Counted from the first letter of the stretch, positions 27,681-37,952 are shown. The stretch is DNA of 64,000 nucleotides from Lentzea nigeriaca (GCF_016907955.1 NZ_JAFBCX010000004.1:661914-725913), one strand, 5' to 3'. Notes: generated by a model not told the origin, from the letters alone. Numbers and translations are program-made.

Positions 27681-28732
27681 AGCACACCACCCTGGCGAGG
27701 CCACGGACTGGGCGTGCGCATCGTCGCGTGAACGTTGTACCGCGCCTGCTCTTCAGGAGTGAGGCTGGCGATGATCCCCTGCTGCGCCTCGTACGGGAGC
27801 TTGTGGATGATCGACATGACCCGGTCCTTGCGCCGCCGGACCGCGTCCCGATACGGCAGTCCCGGCGTCGGTTCCAGCTGCGGCACGACACCGCGCATGT
27901 CCTCGTCCGGCGAGCCATCCGAGTGCCCGGCGTCCGCGTGGGCCTGCTCGGCGGCCATCGTGGCCTGGTCCTTCTCCTCGGACATGCCGATGGGCCCGAG
28001 CCGACGCCCGTTGAGGAACTGCTCGACCACGGGCTCGTCACTGGTCAGCAACACCTCGCGCGGCCCGAACATGACGAGCTCCCGCCGGAACAGCATGCCG
28101 AGGTTGTCCGGCACGGTCCGCGCGATGTTGATGTTGTGCGTGACGATGAGGATCGTCGCGTCGATCTGCGCGTTGAGGTCGATCAGCAACTGGCTCAGGT
28201 AAGCCGTGCGGACCGGGTCGAGCCCGGAGTCGGGCTCGTCGCACAGGATGATCTCGGGATCGAGCACCAGCGCCCGCGCCAGCCCGGCACGCTTGCGCAT
28301 ACCGCCGGAGATCTCACCGGGGAGCTTCTTCTCCGCACCGACGAGACCGACCATCTCCATCTTCTCGAGAACGATCCGCCTGACCTCGGCCTCGGTCTTG
28401 CGGGTGTGCTCACGCAACGGGAACGCGATGTTGTCGTACAGGTTCATCGACCCGAACAGCGCACCGTCCTGGAACAGCACGCCGAACATCTTCCGGATCT
28501 CGTAAAGCCGGTGCTCAGAGCACCGCACCAGATCCGTCCCGTTGATTATGATCTTGCCCTGCTCCGGCTTGAGCAGACCGACCAGCGACTTCAGGAACAC
28601 GCTCTTGCCGGTACCCGATGGCCCGAGCATCACGCTGACCTCACCCGGCGGCAACGTGAGCGTGACGTCCTGCCAGATGGTCTGCTTGCCGAAGGACTTG
28701 GTGAGACCCTCGACGACCACCTCGACGCCCAT
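27677..28732 (-). CDS. mkl: Mce importer ATPase MceG (Mkl)
   Basis: ABC ATPase of the lipid importer, 351 residues. Walker A GPSGTGKS is near residue 40, the signature ISGGMRKRAGLARAL near 142, Walker B IILCDEPDSGLDP near 163, and the H-loop THN near 196. The C-terminal 90 residues are an extra region typical of MceG and needed for stability in mycobacteria. The ATG at 28732 follows GGAGGTGCGG. In Mycobacterium mkl is a lone gene between rplL and rpoB; here the whole mce operon follows it. Confidence 0.92.
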   Translation of the reverse strand: MGVEVVVEGLTKSFGKQTIWQDVTLTLPPGEVSVMLGPSGTGKSVFLKSLVGLLKPEQGKIIINGTDLVRCSEHRLYEIRKMFGVLFQDGALFGSMNLYDNIAFPLREHTRKTEAEVRRIVLEKMEMVGLVGAEKKLPGEISGGMRKRAGLARALVLDPEIILCDEPDSGLDPVRTAYLSQLLIDLNAQIDATILIVTHNINIARTVPDNLGMLFRRELVMFGPREVLLTSDEPVVEQFLNGRRLGPIGMSEEKDQATMAAEQAHADAGHSDGSPDEDMRGVVPQLEPTPGLPYRDAVRRRKDRVMSIIHKLPYEAQQGIIASLTPEEQARYNVHATMRTPSPWPRQGGVL

Positions 28733-29274
28733 CCGCACCTCCGCACACGCCCAAGACGCCGCGGCGATCGGCGTCACACTGGGGCAACGAGTTCGTTCGC
28801 GGCAGGTTACTCACCAGTTGGCGTAATGGCGGTTGCGCTTCGATAACGCCGCACAGGGTGACCTCGCAAAACGGTCATCCACACCTAGACCACTGCCCGA
28901 CACCAGAAGAATTCGTCTCGAATGTGAATCCGCACACAGACGTCAAGCGGTGGCAAAGCTGAGCAGCCGCGAAGGCGGAGCGGAGCACGCTTTTCGGGCG
29001 GTTCCGGCAGCCGTCCAACGCACCAGGCATGCCATCAACCCGCGAACGACGCTGACCCCCTGACCAGATTGGCGGGGGGTTTGGGACCTCAAGAAGAAGC
29101 ACGCGGCGCAAGGCACCCACGCACCCCAGCCACTTGCGCATACGGAACAGGAACCCGCCAACGCAAACCAACCATCCACGGACCCCACGCGCACGCTGAC
29201 GCAGGCGTCCCCCCGAGCCGGGAACCCCTACATCTCAACGTACTCAGAGGGTCCGACAAGATCGGAAACAACAA
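28733..29274. other. Intergenic region between rplL and mkl
   Basis: About 540 bp without a supportable gene. The left 200 bp must contain the mce promoter, reading leftwards, but no clear -35/-10 pair was found. The right half is copy B of the mosaic repeat. Confidence 0.5.
28969..29220. repeat. Mosaic intergenic repeat, copy B (downstream of rplL)
   Basis: Shares blocks with 9,403-9,758: 28969-28987, 29016-29042, 29062-29076, about 29152-29170, and 29195-29216. The block that opens copy A closes copy B. In the minus-strand frame both copies can be read as a similar short peptide (GLMARLVRW in A, GLMACLVRW in B), which may reflect a common coding ancestor. Confidence 0.6.
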
Positions 29275-29312
29275 AACGGGCGTGCACCCCCGTTGAAAGG
29301 TGCACGCCCGTT
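29275..29312 (-). terminator. Intrinsic terminator of rplJ-rplL
   Basis: AACGGGCGTGCACC and GGTGCACGCCCGTT form a perfect 14-bp stem with a 10-nt loop, followed on the minus strand by TTGTTGTTT. It starts about 45 bp after the rplL stop. Confidence 0.93.
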
Positions 29313-29355
29313 CAGGCACTGCAAGGCAGAGCGCCAGCCCCCGAAGGGGCCCAGA

Positions 29356-29742
29356 TCACTTGAGCGAGATCTTGGCGCCGGCGGCCTCGAGCTTCTCCTT
29401 GGCGGCGTCGGCGACGTCCTTCGCCACGTTCTCGAGGAGCGGCTTCGGAGCGGACTCGACCAGCTCCTTGGCCTCCTTCAGGCCCAGGCCCGAGACGACC
29501 TCGCGGACGACCTTGATGACCTGGATCTTCTTGTCGCCGGCACCCTCGAGGACGACGGTGAACTCGTCCTTCTCCTCCTCGGCGGGGGCAGCCGGGCCGG
29601 CCGGGCCGGCGGCGGCAACGGCGACCGGAGCCGCGGCGGTGACCTCGAAGGTCTCCTCGAACTGCTTCACGAACTCCGACAGCTCGAGGAGGGTCATCTC
29701 CTTGAACGCGTCGAGCAGCTCTTCGGTGCTGAGCTTCGCCAT
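29356..29742 (-). CDS. rplL: 50S ribosomal protein L7/L12
   Basis: The 128-residue stalk protein that recruits translation factors. N-terminal dimerisation helix ([20 protein letters not shown]), alanine/glycine/proline hinge at about 38-55, and the globular C-terminal domain ([20 protein letters not shown]). Follows rplJ by 56 bp. Confidence 0.97.
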   Translation of the reverse strand: MAKLSTEELLDAFKEMTLLELSEFVKQFEETFEVTAAAPVAVAAAGPAGPAAPAEEEKDEFTVVLEGAGDKKIQVIKVVREVVSGLGLKEAKELVESAPKPLLENVAKDVADAAKEKLEAAGAKISLK

Positions 29743-29798
29743 GATCGGCGGTCCTTTCTAATCTCCCGCGCGAAAGCGTCGGGTGTGTCTTCGGGTGA

Positions 29799-30353
29799 TC
29801 AGCTTTCGGCGGGAGCGTCGGCCTCGGCGGCGGGAGCCGCGGCGGCCTTCTTCTCCTGCAGGGCAGCAGCCAGGCGAGCGACCTGGGAAGCCGGGGCGTT
29901 GAACAGACCCGCGGCCTTGGCCAGGTTGCCCTTCATCGCGCCCGCGAGCTTCGCGAGCAGCACCTCACGGCTTTCGAGGTCCGCAATCGCGGTGACCTCG
30001 TCGACCGAGAGAGGACGGCCATCCATGTAGCCGCCCTTGATGACCAGGGCCTTGTTGTCCTTCGCGAAGTCGCGGATCGCCTTGGCGGCGTCGACGGGCT
30101 CGCCCTCGACGAACGCGATGGCGGTCGGGCCGGACAGAAGGGCCTCGAGGCCCTCGACGCCGGCGTCCGCGGCGGCCAGCTTGACCAGCGTGTTCTTCGC
30201 GACGGTGTACTTGGTGCCCGCGCCGAGAGCGCGACGCAGCGTGGTGAGCTGCGCCATGGAGAGGCCACGGTACTCGGTGACAACCGCTGCCGAGCTGCTG
30301 CGGAACTGGTCCGCGAGCTCAGCGACCGCCGTAACCTTGCTGGGCTTCGCCAT
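29799..30353 (-). CDS. rplJ: 50S ribosomal protein L10
   Basis: L10 anchors the L7/L12 stalk and, in complex with it, represses its own operon. The 184-residue product starts [17 protein letters not shown]; the ATG at 30353 has GGAGG 7 nt upstream. A 701-codon open frame runs far upstream but its extra part is the antisense of two plus-strand genes. The alanine-rich C-terminus is the stalk-binding helix. Confidence 0.97.
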   Translation of the reverse strand: MAKPSKVTAVAELADQFRSSSAAVVTEYRGLSMAQLTTLRRALGAGTKYTVAKNTLVKLAAADAGVEGLEALLSGPTAIAFVEGEPVDAAKAIRDFAKDNKALVIKGGYMDGRPLSVDEVTAIADLESREVLLAKLAGAMKGNLAKAAGLFNAPASQVARLAAALQEKKAAAAPAAEADAPAES

Positions 30354-30401
30354 GATCGCCTCCTCTCTGGGCTGGGTTAGACCACCAGCTTGAGAAGGCT
30401 C

Positions 30402-30545
30402 CGAAACAACAAAAACGCCCTCGCGCACAGCAGCACGGGGCGTTGCAAGAGCTAGGCCTCGTCCTCCCTGCGCGGGCCGCCCGTGTTGCAACGGGGCCTT
30501 CGTTCTCCTCGCGGAGAAAACCAGCGGTCTTCGGTAGAACCACCA
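30402..30545 (-). promoter_or_regulatory. L10 ribosomal-protein leader with attenuator
   Basis: The rplJ leader contains ACCGAAGACCGCTGG (30515-30534), the hallmark of L10 leaders that bind the L10-L12 complex. Downstream lies a hairpin AACGCCC/GGGCGTT (30414-30444) followed by TTTGTTGTTT, an intrinsic terminator before the gene. An upstream CGTTGCAA (30486-30493) is perfectly complementary to TTGCAACG (30441-30448), which overlaps the terminator 5' arm, so the two structures exclude each other. This is the layout of a transcription attenuator; that it responds to L10 is inference from the family. Confidence 0.75.
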
Positions 30546-30548
30546 AAG

Positions 30549-30578
30549 AGAGTACGCGAGTCGTGTCCGTCGAACCAA
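30549..30578 (-). promoter_or_regulatory. Candidate rplJ promoter
   Basis: TACTCT (30549-30554) with a weak TTGGTT about 18 bp further upstream on the minus strand, placed just before the leader. It lies within 50 bp of the divergent GTG at 30597. Confidence 0.4.
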
Positions 30579-30596
30579 ATCGGCATGATGTGACCT

Positions 30597-31295
30597 GTGA
30601 CCGACGAGCCCGGCAAGGACCTCGCGCCCCGCCAGCCGCAGCCCCCTGCCCCTCAGATGGACCCGGAGCAGTTCAAGCAGTTCCAGGCGTTCCAACGCTT
30701 CCAGGAGTTCCAGCGCTACCAGGAAGCCACGGGCCAGGCGCCCCAGCCGCCGAAACCCCAGGGCAAGCGCTGGTGGCTCGTCGTGCTCGGCAGCCGGCTG
30801 TTCTGGCGCGCACTGACGTTCCTGTTCATCGTCATCGCCGCGACGTGGGCCTACAACCACTACTTCGGCACCGACGACCCCGGCGACATCGCCCAGGACA
30901 GCGGTGGCGTGACGGGCCCGGCCCAGGGCCTCTCCGCGCCGGCTGGCCTGCAGGGCACCGTGGGCATGTTCTACAAGCACGTCTCGTTCGCCGACACGAC
31001 CCGCGCCTGCACGCTCTTCCTGCGCGACGACACCCGGCAGAAGTTCGCGAACGCCCACGGCGCAAGCGATTGCGCCGCCGCGGTCAAGGAGCTCAAGGCC
31101 AAGGTGACCAGCGTGGACAAGTACCAGCAGATCATGTTCCCGCCGGACATGCTCAAGACCCCGACGACCACCAAGGTCACCATCAACTCGTGCGAGCTGA
31201 CCGTCGAGGGCGGTCCACGCCTGGGCACGTTCGTCGTCGAGAAGGTCGGCTCCGGCTGGGTCATCACCGACTGGTCCCCCAGCACCTGTGGTTGA
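30597..31295 (+). CDS. Membrane-anchored protein of unknown function
   Basis: A 232-residue product. Residues 21-44 are a Q/F-rich repeat ([20 protein letters not shown]) likely to be helical, residues 69-87 a membrane segment, and the rest an outer domain with three cysteines that ends [13 protein letters not shown], similar in layout to Mas/NTF2-like outer domains. Starts with GTG very near the rplJ promoter, so it may be translated from a leaderless or nearly leaderless mRNA. No family recognised. Confidence 0.7.
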   Translation: MTDEPGKDLAPRQPQPPAPQMDPEQFKQFQAFQRFQEFQRYQEATGQAPQPPKPQGKRWWLVVLGSRLFWRALTFLFIVIAATWAYNHYFGTDDPGDIAQDSGGVTGPAQGLSAPAGLQGTVGMFYKHVSFADTTRACTLFLRDDTRQKFANAHGASDCAAAVKELKAKVTSVDKYQQIMFPPDMLKTPTTTKVTINSCELTVEGGPRLGTFVVEKVGSGWVITDWSPSTCG

Positions 31296-31304
31296 TTGGG
31301 TTCC

Positions 31305-32075
31305 ATGCCGAACGCACTGGGGGTGCCGAGCCCGGACAAGGCCGCGTACATGGACGACGTGGCCCGCGCGGCCGTCGGCTACAAGCGGCAGATGCTCACC
31401 CTGCTGGAGCTGGAACCCGGCCTGACCGTCCTGGATCTCGGGTGCGGCCCTGGCGCGGACATCCAGAGCATGGCCGACGCGGTCACGACGTCCGGCCGGG
31501 TCGTCGGCGTCGACATCGACCCGCGGATGGTCGAGGCGGCGAGCGCCCGTTTCCACGACCATCCGCACGTCGAGATCCGTCTCGGTGACGGCCACACCCT
31601 GCCGTTCGAGGACGCCACGTTCGACAGGGCGCGGATGGATCGGGCCCTGCAGCACGTCGCGGACCCGGCCGTCGTCCTGTCCGAACTCCTGCGCGTGCTC
31701 AAGCCCGGTGGCCTGCTGCGCGTCGGCGAACCGGACTGGGACTCGCTGACAGTCGACGGCGACCTGGAGATGAACCGCGCGTTCAACCGCTTCGTCTGCT
31801 CGACGATGGTCCGCAACGCCACCATCGGCCGCCGGCTCGCTCGCCTGGCCCGCGGCGCCGGCTTCGAGGTCCAGGTCGTGCGCACCGCGTCGCCGGTGTT
31901 CCACGACTTCGCCTTGGCCGACAACATCTTCGCTTTCACCCGCAACACCGAACGAGCGATCCGCGCCGGTGCGATCGACCGCGCGGACGGCGAGCGCTGG
32001 CTGGCCGAGTTGCAGTCCGGCGACTTCCTGGCCGCGCCGCTGGTGTTCCTGTTGTCAGCTCGCAAACCGTTGTGA
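31305..32075 (+). CDS. Class I SAM-dependent methyltransferase
   Basis: A 256-residue enzyme of the UbiE/Methyltransf_11 type. Motif [12 protein letters not shown] (about 44-54), acidic loop [10 protein letters not shown], and the post-I motif [13 protein letters not shown] are all present, followed by [17 protein letters not shown]. Substrate unknown. The ATG at 31305 is preferred over TTG at 31296. It follows the membrane-protein gene by 9 bp in the same direction and converges on the imine-reductase-like gene, whose end overlaps by 21 bp. Confidence 0.85.
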   Translation: MPNALGVPSPDKAAYMDDVARAAVGYKRQMLTLLELEPGLTVLDLGCGPGADIQSMADAVTTSGRVVGVDIDPRMVEAASARFHDHPHVEIRLGDGHTLPFEDATFDRARMDRALQHVADPAVVLSELLRVLKPGGLLRVGEPDWDSLTVDGDLEMNRAFNRFVCSTMVRNATIGRRLARLARGAGFEVQVVRTASPVFHDFALADNIFAFTRNTERAIRAGAIDRADGERWLAELQSGDFLAAPLVFLLSARKPL

Positions 32076-32924
32076 GACAACGCTGAACGACTCGACGGCA
32101 CGGGCGAGGCTCTCCTCGCCGTGCCCGTCGGCGACCTGCCGGTCGACCAGGGCCTTGAGCTCGTCGAGTGCGGCGAAGGGAACGCCCTGTGCCTCGGTGG
32201 CACGGATGAGCATGGTCAGCCCCGTCTGGTTCATGGCCAGGCTCGACCCGCCGGCGGCGTAGTTCCCGCTGTCGATCTCCTCGGCGAACGTGACCAGCGC
32301 CGGGTGCATGTCCGTCAGCCACGTCCACATCGGCGGCAGGAGCTCGGTAGCGCTGATGCCGACGGCCCGCGCCACCGCCGCGGCGTGCAGGAAGCCGCCG
32401 ATCAGGCCGTACATCCCGGAGAGGATCGCCACGTCGTACCCGGAGGCGAGGCCCGCGTCGGCACCCAGGAACGTGACTTTTCCCAGCAGCGCCAACTGCT
32501 TCTGCCAGCGCTCGTGCACCGCGGAGGAACCGCTGTAGTTGATGGACGACTCGGCGGTGCCGATCGTCTGGGGCACCGCGTACACCGCGCCGTGCAGGTA
32601 CTCTGCGCCGTTCTCCTCCGCCCAGCGGGCCATCTCCCGCGCTTCCTCGGGAGTGCCGGAGGTGACGTTCACCAACGCCCGGCCGCGCACGTCCACGCCA
32701 CGCAGAACCTCTTGTGCCGCTTGATGGTCGAGCACGGCGACGACCACGAGGTCGCTGGCCGCAACGGCCTCGGACGCGGTGGTCGCGACGGTCGCCGCGA
32801 GTCCGGAAGCCTTTGCGGCAGAACGGTTCCAGACCGTGGCGGGGTGGCCGTGGCGCAGGAACGTCTCCGCCAGCGCGCGTCCGAGGTTGCCGAGTCCGAG
32901 GACGGTGATCGCTTCAGCTGTCAT
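32055..32924 (-). CDS. Imine-reductase-like NAD(P)-dependent dehydrogenase
   Basis: A 289-residue member of the 6-phosphogluconate/beta-hydroxyacid dehydrogenase superfamily. The Rossmann motif GLGNLGRALAETFLRHGHPATVWNRS matches imine reductases, with SGTPEEAREMARWAEENGAEYLHGA and the C-terminal helical domain carrying YDVAILSGMYG where the imine-reductase catalytic aspartate/tyrosine lies. Physiological substrates are unknown. Start ATG at 32924 chosen because the Rossmann fold begins at once. Divergent from the AraC regulator, 84 bp apart. Confidence 0.85.
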   Translation of the reverse strand: MTAEAITVLGLGNLGRALAETFLRHGHPATVWNRSAAKASGLAATVATTASEAVAASDLVVVAVLDHQAAQEVLRGVDVRGRALVNVTSGTPEEAREMARWAEENGAEYLHGAVYAVPQTIGTAESSINYSGSSAVHERWQKQLALLGKVTFLGADAGLASGYDVAILSGMYGLIGGFLHAAAVARAVGISATELLPPMWTWLTDMHPALVTFAEEIDSGNYAAGGSSLAMNQTGLTMLIRATEAQGVPFAALDELKALVDRQVADGHGEESLARAVESFSVVSQRFAS

Positions 32925-33008
32925 GCGTTCAGCTTCGCCACGAGTGATCAACTCAACCAGTGACCGGAATGACCGCTTTCACCAAATTCCTGCCATAGGC
33001 TGGATCTC

Positions 33009-34010
33009 ATGAGCGCTGGATCCGTCGCCGTGATCGTTCCCAGCGACTTCGGCGTGGCCGACCTCTACGAGCTGGGCATCCCCGCCGCCGTGTTCGGCAC
33101 GCCGCAGCCCGACCTCGCCGACCCCTGGTACGAGCTGTGGTTGTGCGGAACCGGAACCGACACGCGAGGCACCGGCCCCGGATTCACCCTGCACACCACT
33201 CACACGCTCGATGACGTCGTCAACGCGGACACCGTCTTCGTGTCGTGGGTGCCGGAAGAGGTCATCGAGGAGAACGCACCCGTGCCGCCCGAGCTGGTTT
33301 CGGCCCTGCGCAAGGCCCACGACAACGGCGCGCGCATCGTGTCGCAGTGCGTCGGTGCGTACGCGCTGGCCGAAGCCGGTCTCCTCGACGGACGCAGGGC
33401 CACGGCGCACTGGATGCACACGGCCCTGCTGGCCGAGCGCTACCCGAAGATCCAGGTCGACGACTCGGTGCTCTACGTCGACGAGGGTGACGTGCTGACC
33501 AGCGCGGGCATGACCGCCGGACTCGACCTCTGCCTGCACCTGGTGCGCCGCGACCTGGGAGCCCACGTCGCCAACCAGCTCGCTCGCCGCATGATCGTGC
33601 CGGGTCATCGCCCCGGCGGCCGAAGCCAGGTCATCGACCTCTCGGTGCCCGCGAGCGACGACCAGAGCCTGACGTCGGTGCTCGACTGGGCTCGCGCGCG
33701 CCTCGACGAGCCGCTGACCATCGAGGATCTGGCCCGGCGCGCCGCCATGAGCCCGCGGACGTTCTACCGCCGGCTCCACGCCACGACCGGCACGACGCCG
33801 TTGCGGTGGCTGCTGGGCGAACGCATCGCGCGAGCGCAGGTGTTGCTGGAGTCCACCGACCTGTCCGTGGAGAAGATCGCGGGACTGAGCGGCATCGGCA
33901 CGGCGAACAACCTCCGGCACCACTTCCTGAAGCAGGTCGGGGTCTCGCCGAGCGACTACCGGCAGCAAAAAGCCCCGGTGCCGAAGCACCGGGGCCTTTC
34001 ACAGAACTAG
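33009..34010 (+). CDS. GlxA-type AraC family transcriptional regulator
   Basis: A 333-residue regulator. Residues 1-180 are a DJ-1/PfpI-like (class I glutamine amidotransferase fold) domain with VSQCVGAYALAEAGLLDGRRATAHW; residues 215-325 are an AraC double helix-turn-helix (IEDLARRAAMSPRTFYRRLHATTGTTPLRWL). Divergent placement suggests it controls the imine-reductase-like gene. Its last twelve codons lie within or after a perfect terminator hairpin, and the stop codon is part of a 167-bp palindrome. Confidence 0.9.
   Translation: MSAGSVAVIVPSDFGVADLYELGIPAAVFGTPQPDLADPWYELWLCGTGTDTRGTGPGFTLHTTHTLDDVVNADTVFVSWVPEEVIEENAPVPPELVSALRKAHDNGARIVSQCVGAYALAEAGLLDGRRATAHWMHTALLAERYPKIQVDDSVLYVDEGDVLTSAGMTAGLDLCLHLVRRDLGAHVANQLARRMIVPGHRPGGRSQVIDLSVPASDDQSLTSVLDWARARLDEPLTIEDLARRAAMSPRTFYRRLHATTGTTPLRWLLGERIARAQVLLESTDLSVEKIAGLSGIGTANNLRHHFLKQVGVSPSDYRQQKAPVPKHRGLSQN
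33972..33995 (+). terminator. Terminator hairpin inside the regulator's 3' coding end
   Basis: GCCCCGGTGC, loop CGAA, GCACCGGGGC: a perfect 10-bp stem followed by CTTTC. It sits wholly inside the reading frame, 15 bp before the stop codon. Confidence 0.75.
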
Positions 34011-34173
34011 TGGCGTGACCCGGCCCGCGGGCGGGTGAATTCACGCTCAGCAGGGCACCTCGCGGCACCGCCCCCGCGCCCCCATACATCCAGTATGAGG
34101 ACGCGGGGGCGGCACCACGATGCACCCGTCTGACCGCGAATTCACCCGGCAACGTTCCGGGCCACGCCACTAG
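34007..34173. repeat. 167-bp near-palindrome between convergent genes
   Basis: Two 81-nt arms (34007-34087 and 34093-34173) align without gaps as inverted repeats at 63 of 81 positions around a 5-nt loop. Outer ends are CTAGTGGCGTG on both sides, a shared GGGTGAATTC lies mid-arm, and the tip is CATAC-N5-GTATG next to GC-rich CCGCCCCCGCG. It fills the gap between the AraC-type regulator and rplA. It may be a two-way terminator or a MITE-like element. Confidence 0.85.
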
Positions 34174-34184
34174 AACCGCGAGGC

Positions 34185-34895
34185 TCAGGCCTCGTCCACC
34201 AGCATGTTGCGGGTGCGGTTCGGGTCGACCGGGATGCCGGGGCCCATCGTCGTGGAGACGGTGACCTTCTTGACGTACCGGCCCTTGGCCGCGGACGGCT
34301 TGGCGCGGAGCACCTCGTCCAGAGCCGCGGCGTAGTTCTCGACCAGCTTCTCGGGGTCGAACGACACCTTGCCGATGACGAAGTGCAGGTTGGCCTGCTT
34401 GTCAACGCGGAAGTTGATCTTTCCGCCCTTGATGTCGTTGACGGCCTTGGCGACCTCGGGGGTCACGGTGCCGGTCTTGGGGTTCGGCATCAGGCCACGC
34501 GGGCCCAGGATGCGGGCGATGCGGCCGACCTTCGCCATCTGGTCGGGGGTCGCGATCGCGGCGTCGAAGTCGAGCCAGCCACCCTGGATGCGCTCGATCA
34601 GGTCCTCGGAGCCAACGGCGTCCGCACCGGCGGCCTCGGCCTCAGCGGCCTTGTCACCGGTTGCGAAGACGATCACGCGGGCGGTCTTGCCCGTACCGTG
34701 CGGCAGGTTCACGGTGCCGCGGACCATCTGGTCGGCCTTGCGAGGGTCGACGCCGAGGCGGATTGCAACCTCGACGGTGGCGTCCAGCTTCACCTTGGAC
34801 GTTTCCTTGGCGAGCTTGGCGGCCTCCAGCGGCGAGTACAGCCGCTCCCGGTCCACCAGCTCGGCGGCGGCCTTGTAGGCCTTGCTGCGCTTCAT
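34185..34895 (-). CDS. rplA: 50S ribosomal protein L1
   Basis: L1 forms the mobile stalk at the E site and represses the rplK-rplA mRNA. The 236-residue product begins [20 protein letters not shown] and contains the conserved [16 protein letters not shown] and [19 protein letters not shown]. Follows rplK by 79 bp. No intrinsic terminator other than the palindrome is seen beyond its stop. Confidence 0.97.
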   Translation of the reverse strand: MKRSKAYKAAAELVDRERLYSPLEAAKLAKETSKVKLDATVEVAIRLGVDPRKADQMVRGTVNLPHGTGKTARVIVFATGDKAAEAEAAGADAVGSEDLIERIQGGWLDFDAAIATPDQMAKVGRIARILGPRGLMPNPKTGTVTPEVAKAVNDIKGGKINFRVDKQANLHFVIGKVSFDPEKLVENYAAALDEVLRAKPSAAKGRYVKKVTVSTTMGPGIPVDPNRTRNMLVDEA

Positions 34896-34974
34896 GACTC
34901 TGTTCCTAACCGTGGATCAGTTCGTGGTGAATGAGCCGCGCTCGGCTCTCCCACGCTTGCTTGAAAGGTCTTGC

Positions 34975-35409
34975 TCAGCCTTCGACCGTGATGCCCATGG
35001 AACGGGCGGTGCCGGCGATGATCTTCGCGGCCTGGTCGATGTCGTTCGCGTTGAGGTCGACCATCTTGGTCTGCGCGATCTGACGCACCTGCTCCATGGT
35101 CACCTTGGCGACCTTGACGCGGTGCGGCTCGCCGGAGCCCTTTTCGACACCGGCGGCGGCGAGGATGAGTCGCGCGGCCGGCGGGGTCTTCAGCTTGAAG
35201 TCGAACGAGCGGTCTTCGTACACGGAGATCTCGACCGGCACGACCTGACCGCGCTGCGACTCGGTCGCGGCGTTGTAGGCCTTGCAGAACTCCATGATGT
35301 TGACGCCGTGCTGACCAAGCGCGGGACCGACGGGCGGCGCCGGGTTGGCGGCACCAGCCTTGATCTGCAGCTTGATGATCGCTGACAGCTTCTTCTTCTT
35401 GGGTGGCAT
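34975..35409 (-). CDS. rplK: 50S ribosomal protein L11
   Basis: L11 is part of the GTPase-associated centre and the thiostrepton site. The 144-residue product carries the proline-rich [24 protein letters not shown] loop and a C-terminal rRNA-binding domain ending [12 protein letters not shown]. Follows nusG by 87 bp. Confidence 0.97.
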
Positions 35410-35496
35410 TGTCCGTACTTCCTGTTATTGCGGTGTCCGCGCGCGGCCCTGCCAGCCGCAGCGTGGCCGATCGGTCTCCCCTCGCGAGGAAACCGC

Positions 35497-36733
<1,237 letters not shown>

Positions 36734-36767
36734 GCCGTCCTCCACTCCACCCATGACGCTTCGACAG

Positions 36768-36840
<73 letters not shown>

Positions 36841-37011
36841 TCGGGATCTGCGAGAGACCCCCTGGCCACAAGATTGGAAGTGTACGGGAGCCTGCCCGGA
36901 CCACTCCAACCAGACCGCCCAAGCATCAGTCGAGCGGCCTGTCGCACAGCCTACCCATACGAGTGCCGAGAACACGAATCAGGGTCGGGCAACTGTGGCC
37001 GATCACATGTG

Positions 37012-37419
37012 TCAGGAAACACGTACGCGAGCAAAAGCGCCGGTCAGGACCGACTTGCCCTCGAAAGCCGCGTTGATGTTGACCTTCACAGTTCCGTCTT
37101 CGAGCTCCTTGGTGACCTTCGCGGTGACCTCGACCAGCGCGCCATCGTCGTCGTTGGGCACCACGACCGGCCGGCCGAACCGGCAGCCGTACTCGACGAT
37201 CGCGCCGGGGTCGCCGATCCACTCCGCGACGATCCGCGACGCCACGGCCATCGTCAGCATGCCGTGCGCGATGACGTCCGGGAGGCCGACGTCCTTCGCG
37301 GTCTTCTCGTTCCAGTGGATGGGGTTGAAGTCCAGCGAGGCGCCCGCGTAGCGCACCAGGTCGGCGCGCGTGAGGCGGACGGACAGCGGCGGCAGCTCGG
37401 TACCCACTTCGACGGTCAC
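37012..37419 (-). CDS. hadB: MaoC-like dehydratase, HadB type
   Basis: A 135-residue hot-dog-fold protein with the hydratase-2 motif DFNPIHWNEKTAKDVGLPDVIAHGMLTM containing the catalytic aspartate and histidine. It should be the catalytic half of a (3R)-hydroxyacyl-ACP dehydratase with HadA. Its ATG overlaps the hadA stop by four bases. Unlike in mycobacteria no hadC follows, so it probably serves general fatty acid synthesis. Confidence 0.88.
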   Translation of the reverse strand: MTVEVGTELPPLSVRLTRADLVRYAGASLDFNPIHWNEKTAKDVGLPDVIAHGMLTMAVASRIVAEWIGDPGAIVEYGCRFGRPVVVPNDDDGALVEVTAKVTKELEDGTVKVNINAAFEGKSVLTGAFARVRVS

Positions 37420-37865
37420 GCGTCTTCTCCCCTCACGACGAGCATCGACTTGGCGGTGGTGACGAGCTCGCCCTCGACCGTGCTGATCTCGGTCCGCACG
37501 GTGACCATGTCGTTGCCCATGCGGGACGTGATGGCGTCGATGTGCGCCACGCTGACGAGCTGGTCGCCCGCGGTGATGGGGCGGTGGTGGATGAAGTTCT
37601 GGTCGCCGTGCACGACGCGGCTGTAGTCGAGCTTCAGCTCGGGGTCGAACATGACCGTCTCGTTCGTCTTCATCGACACGACGATCGCGAACGTGGGCGG
37701 CGCGATGACATCCCTGTGCCCCAACGCCTTCGCGGCTTCGGCGTCGCGGTAGGCGGGGCTGGTGGCGCCGATGGCGTCGGCGAACTCGCGGATCTTCTCG
37801 CGGCTCACGTCGTAGGGCTGCGACGGCTGATAGCTGCGTCCGATGAAGGAGGGGTCGAGAGGCAC
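37416..37865 (-). CDS. hadA: MaoC-like dehydratase, HadA type
   Basis: A 149-residue hot-dog-fold protein of the FAS1-like dehydratase (MaoC N-terminal) family, with GTG start and MPLDPSFIGRSYQPSQPYDV. It contains VVHGDQNFIHHRPITAGDQL and lacks the hydratase motif of its partner, as expected for the substrate-binding subunit. Located between rpmG and hadB as in Mycobacterium. Confidence 0.88.
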   Translation of the reverse strand: MPLDPSFIGRSYQPSQPYDVSREKIREFADAIGATSPAYRDAEAAKALGHRDVIAPPTFAIVVSMKTNETVMFDPELKLDYSRVVHGDQNFIHHRPITAGDQLVSVAHIDAITSRMGNDMVTVRTEISTVEGELVTTAKSMLVVRGEDA

Positions 37866-37952
37866 CCGAAGAGCCTATATGCGACGAGGCCCGCCCCGGA
37901 TGGGGGACGGGCCTCGTGCGGAAGCTGCTACGCGCCCGAGAAGGGCTTCAAG

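Noticed and set aside
29799..31904. A 701-codon frame that would fuse a long N-terminal part to L10
   Set aside because: The extra part is the antisense of the methyltransferase and membrane-protein genes and covers the L10 leader; L10 has its own start and ribosome-binding site at 30,353.
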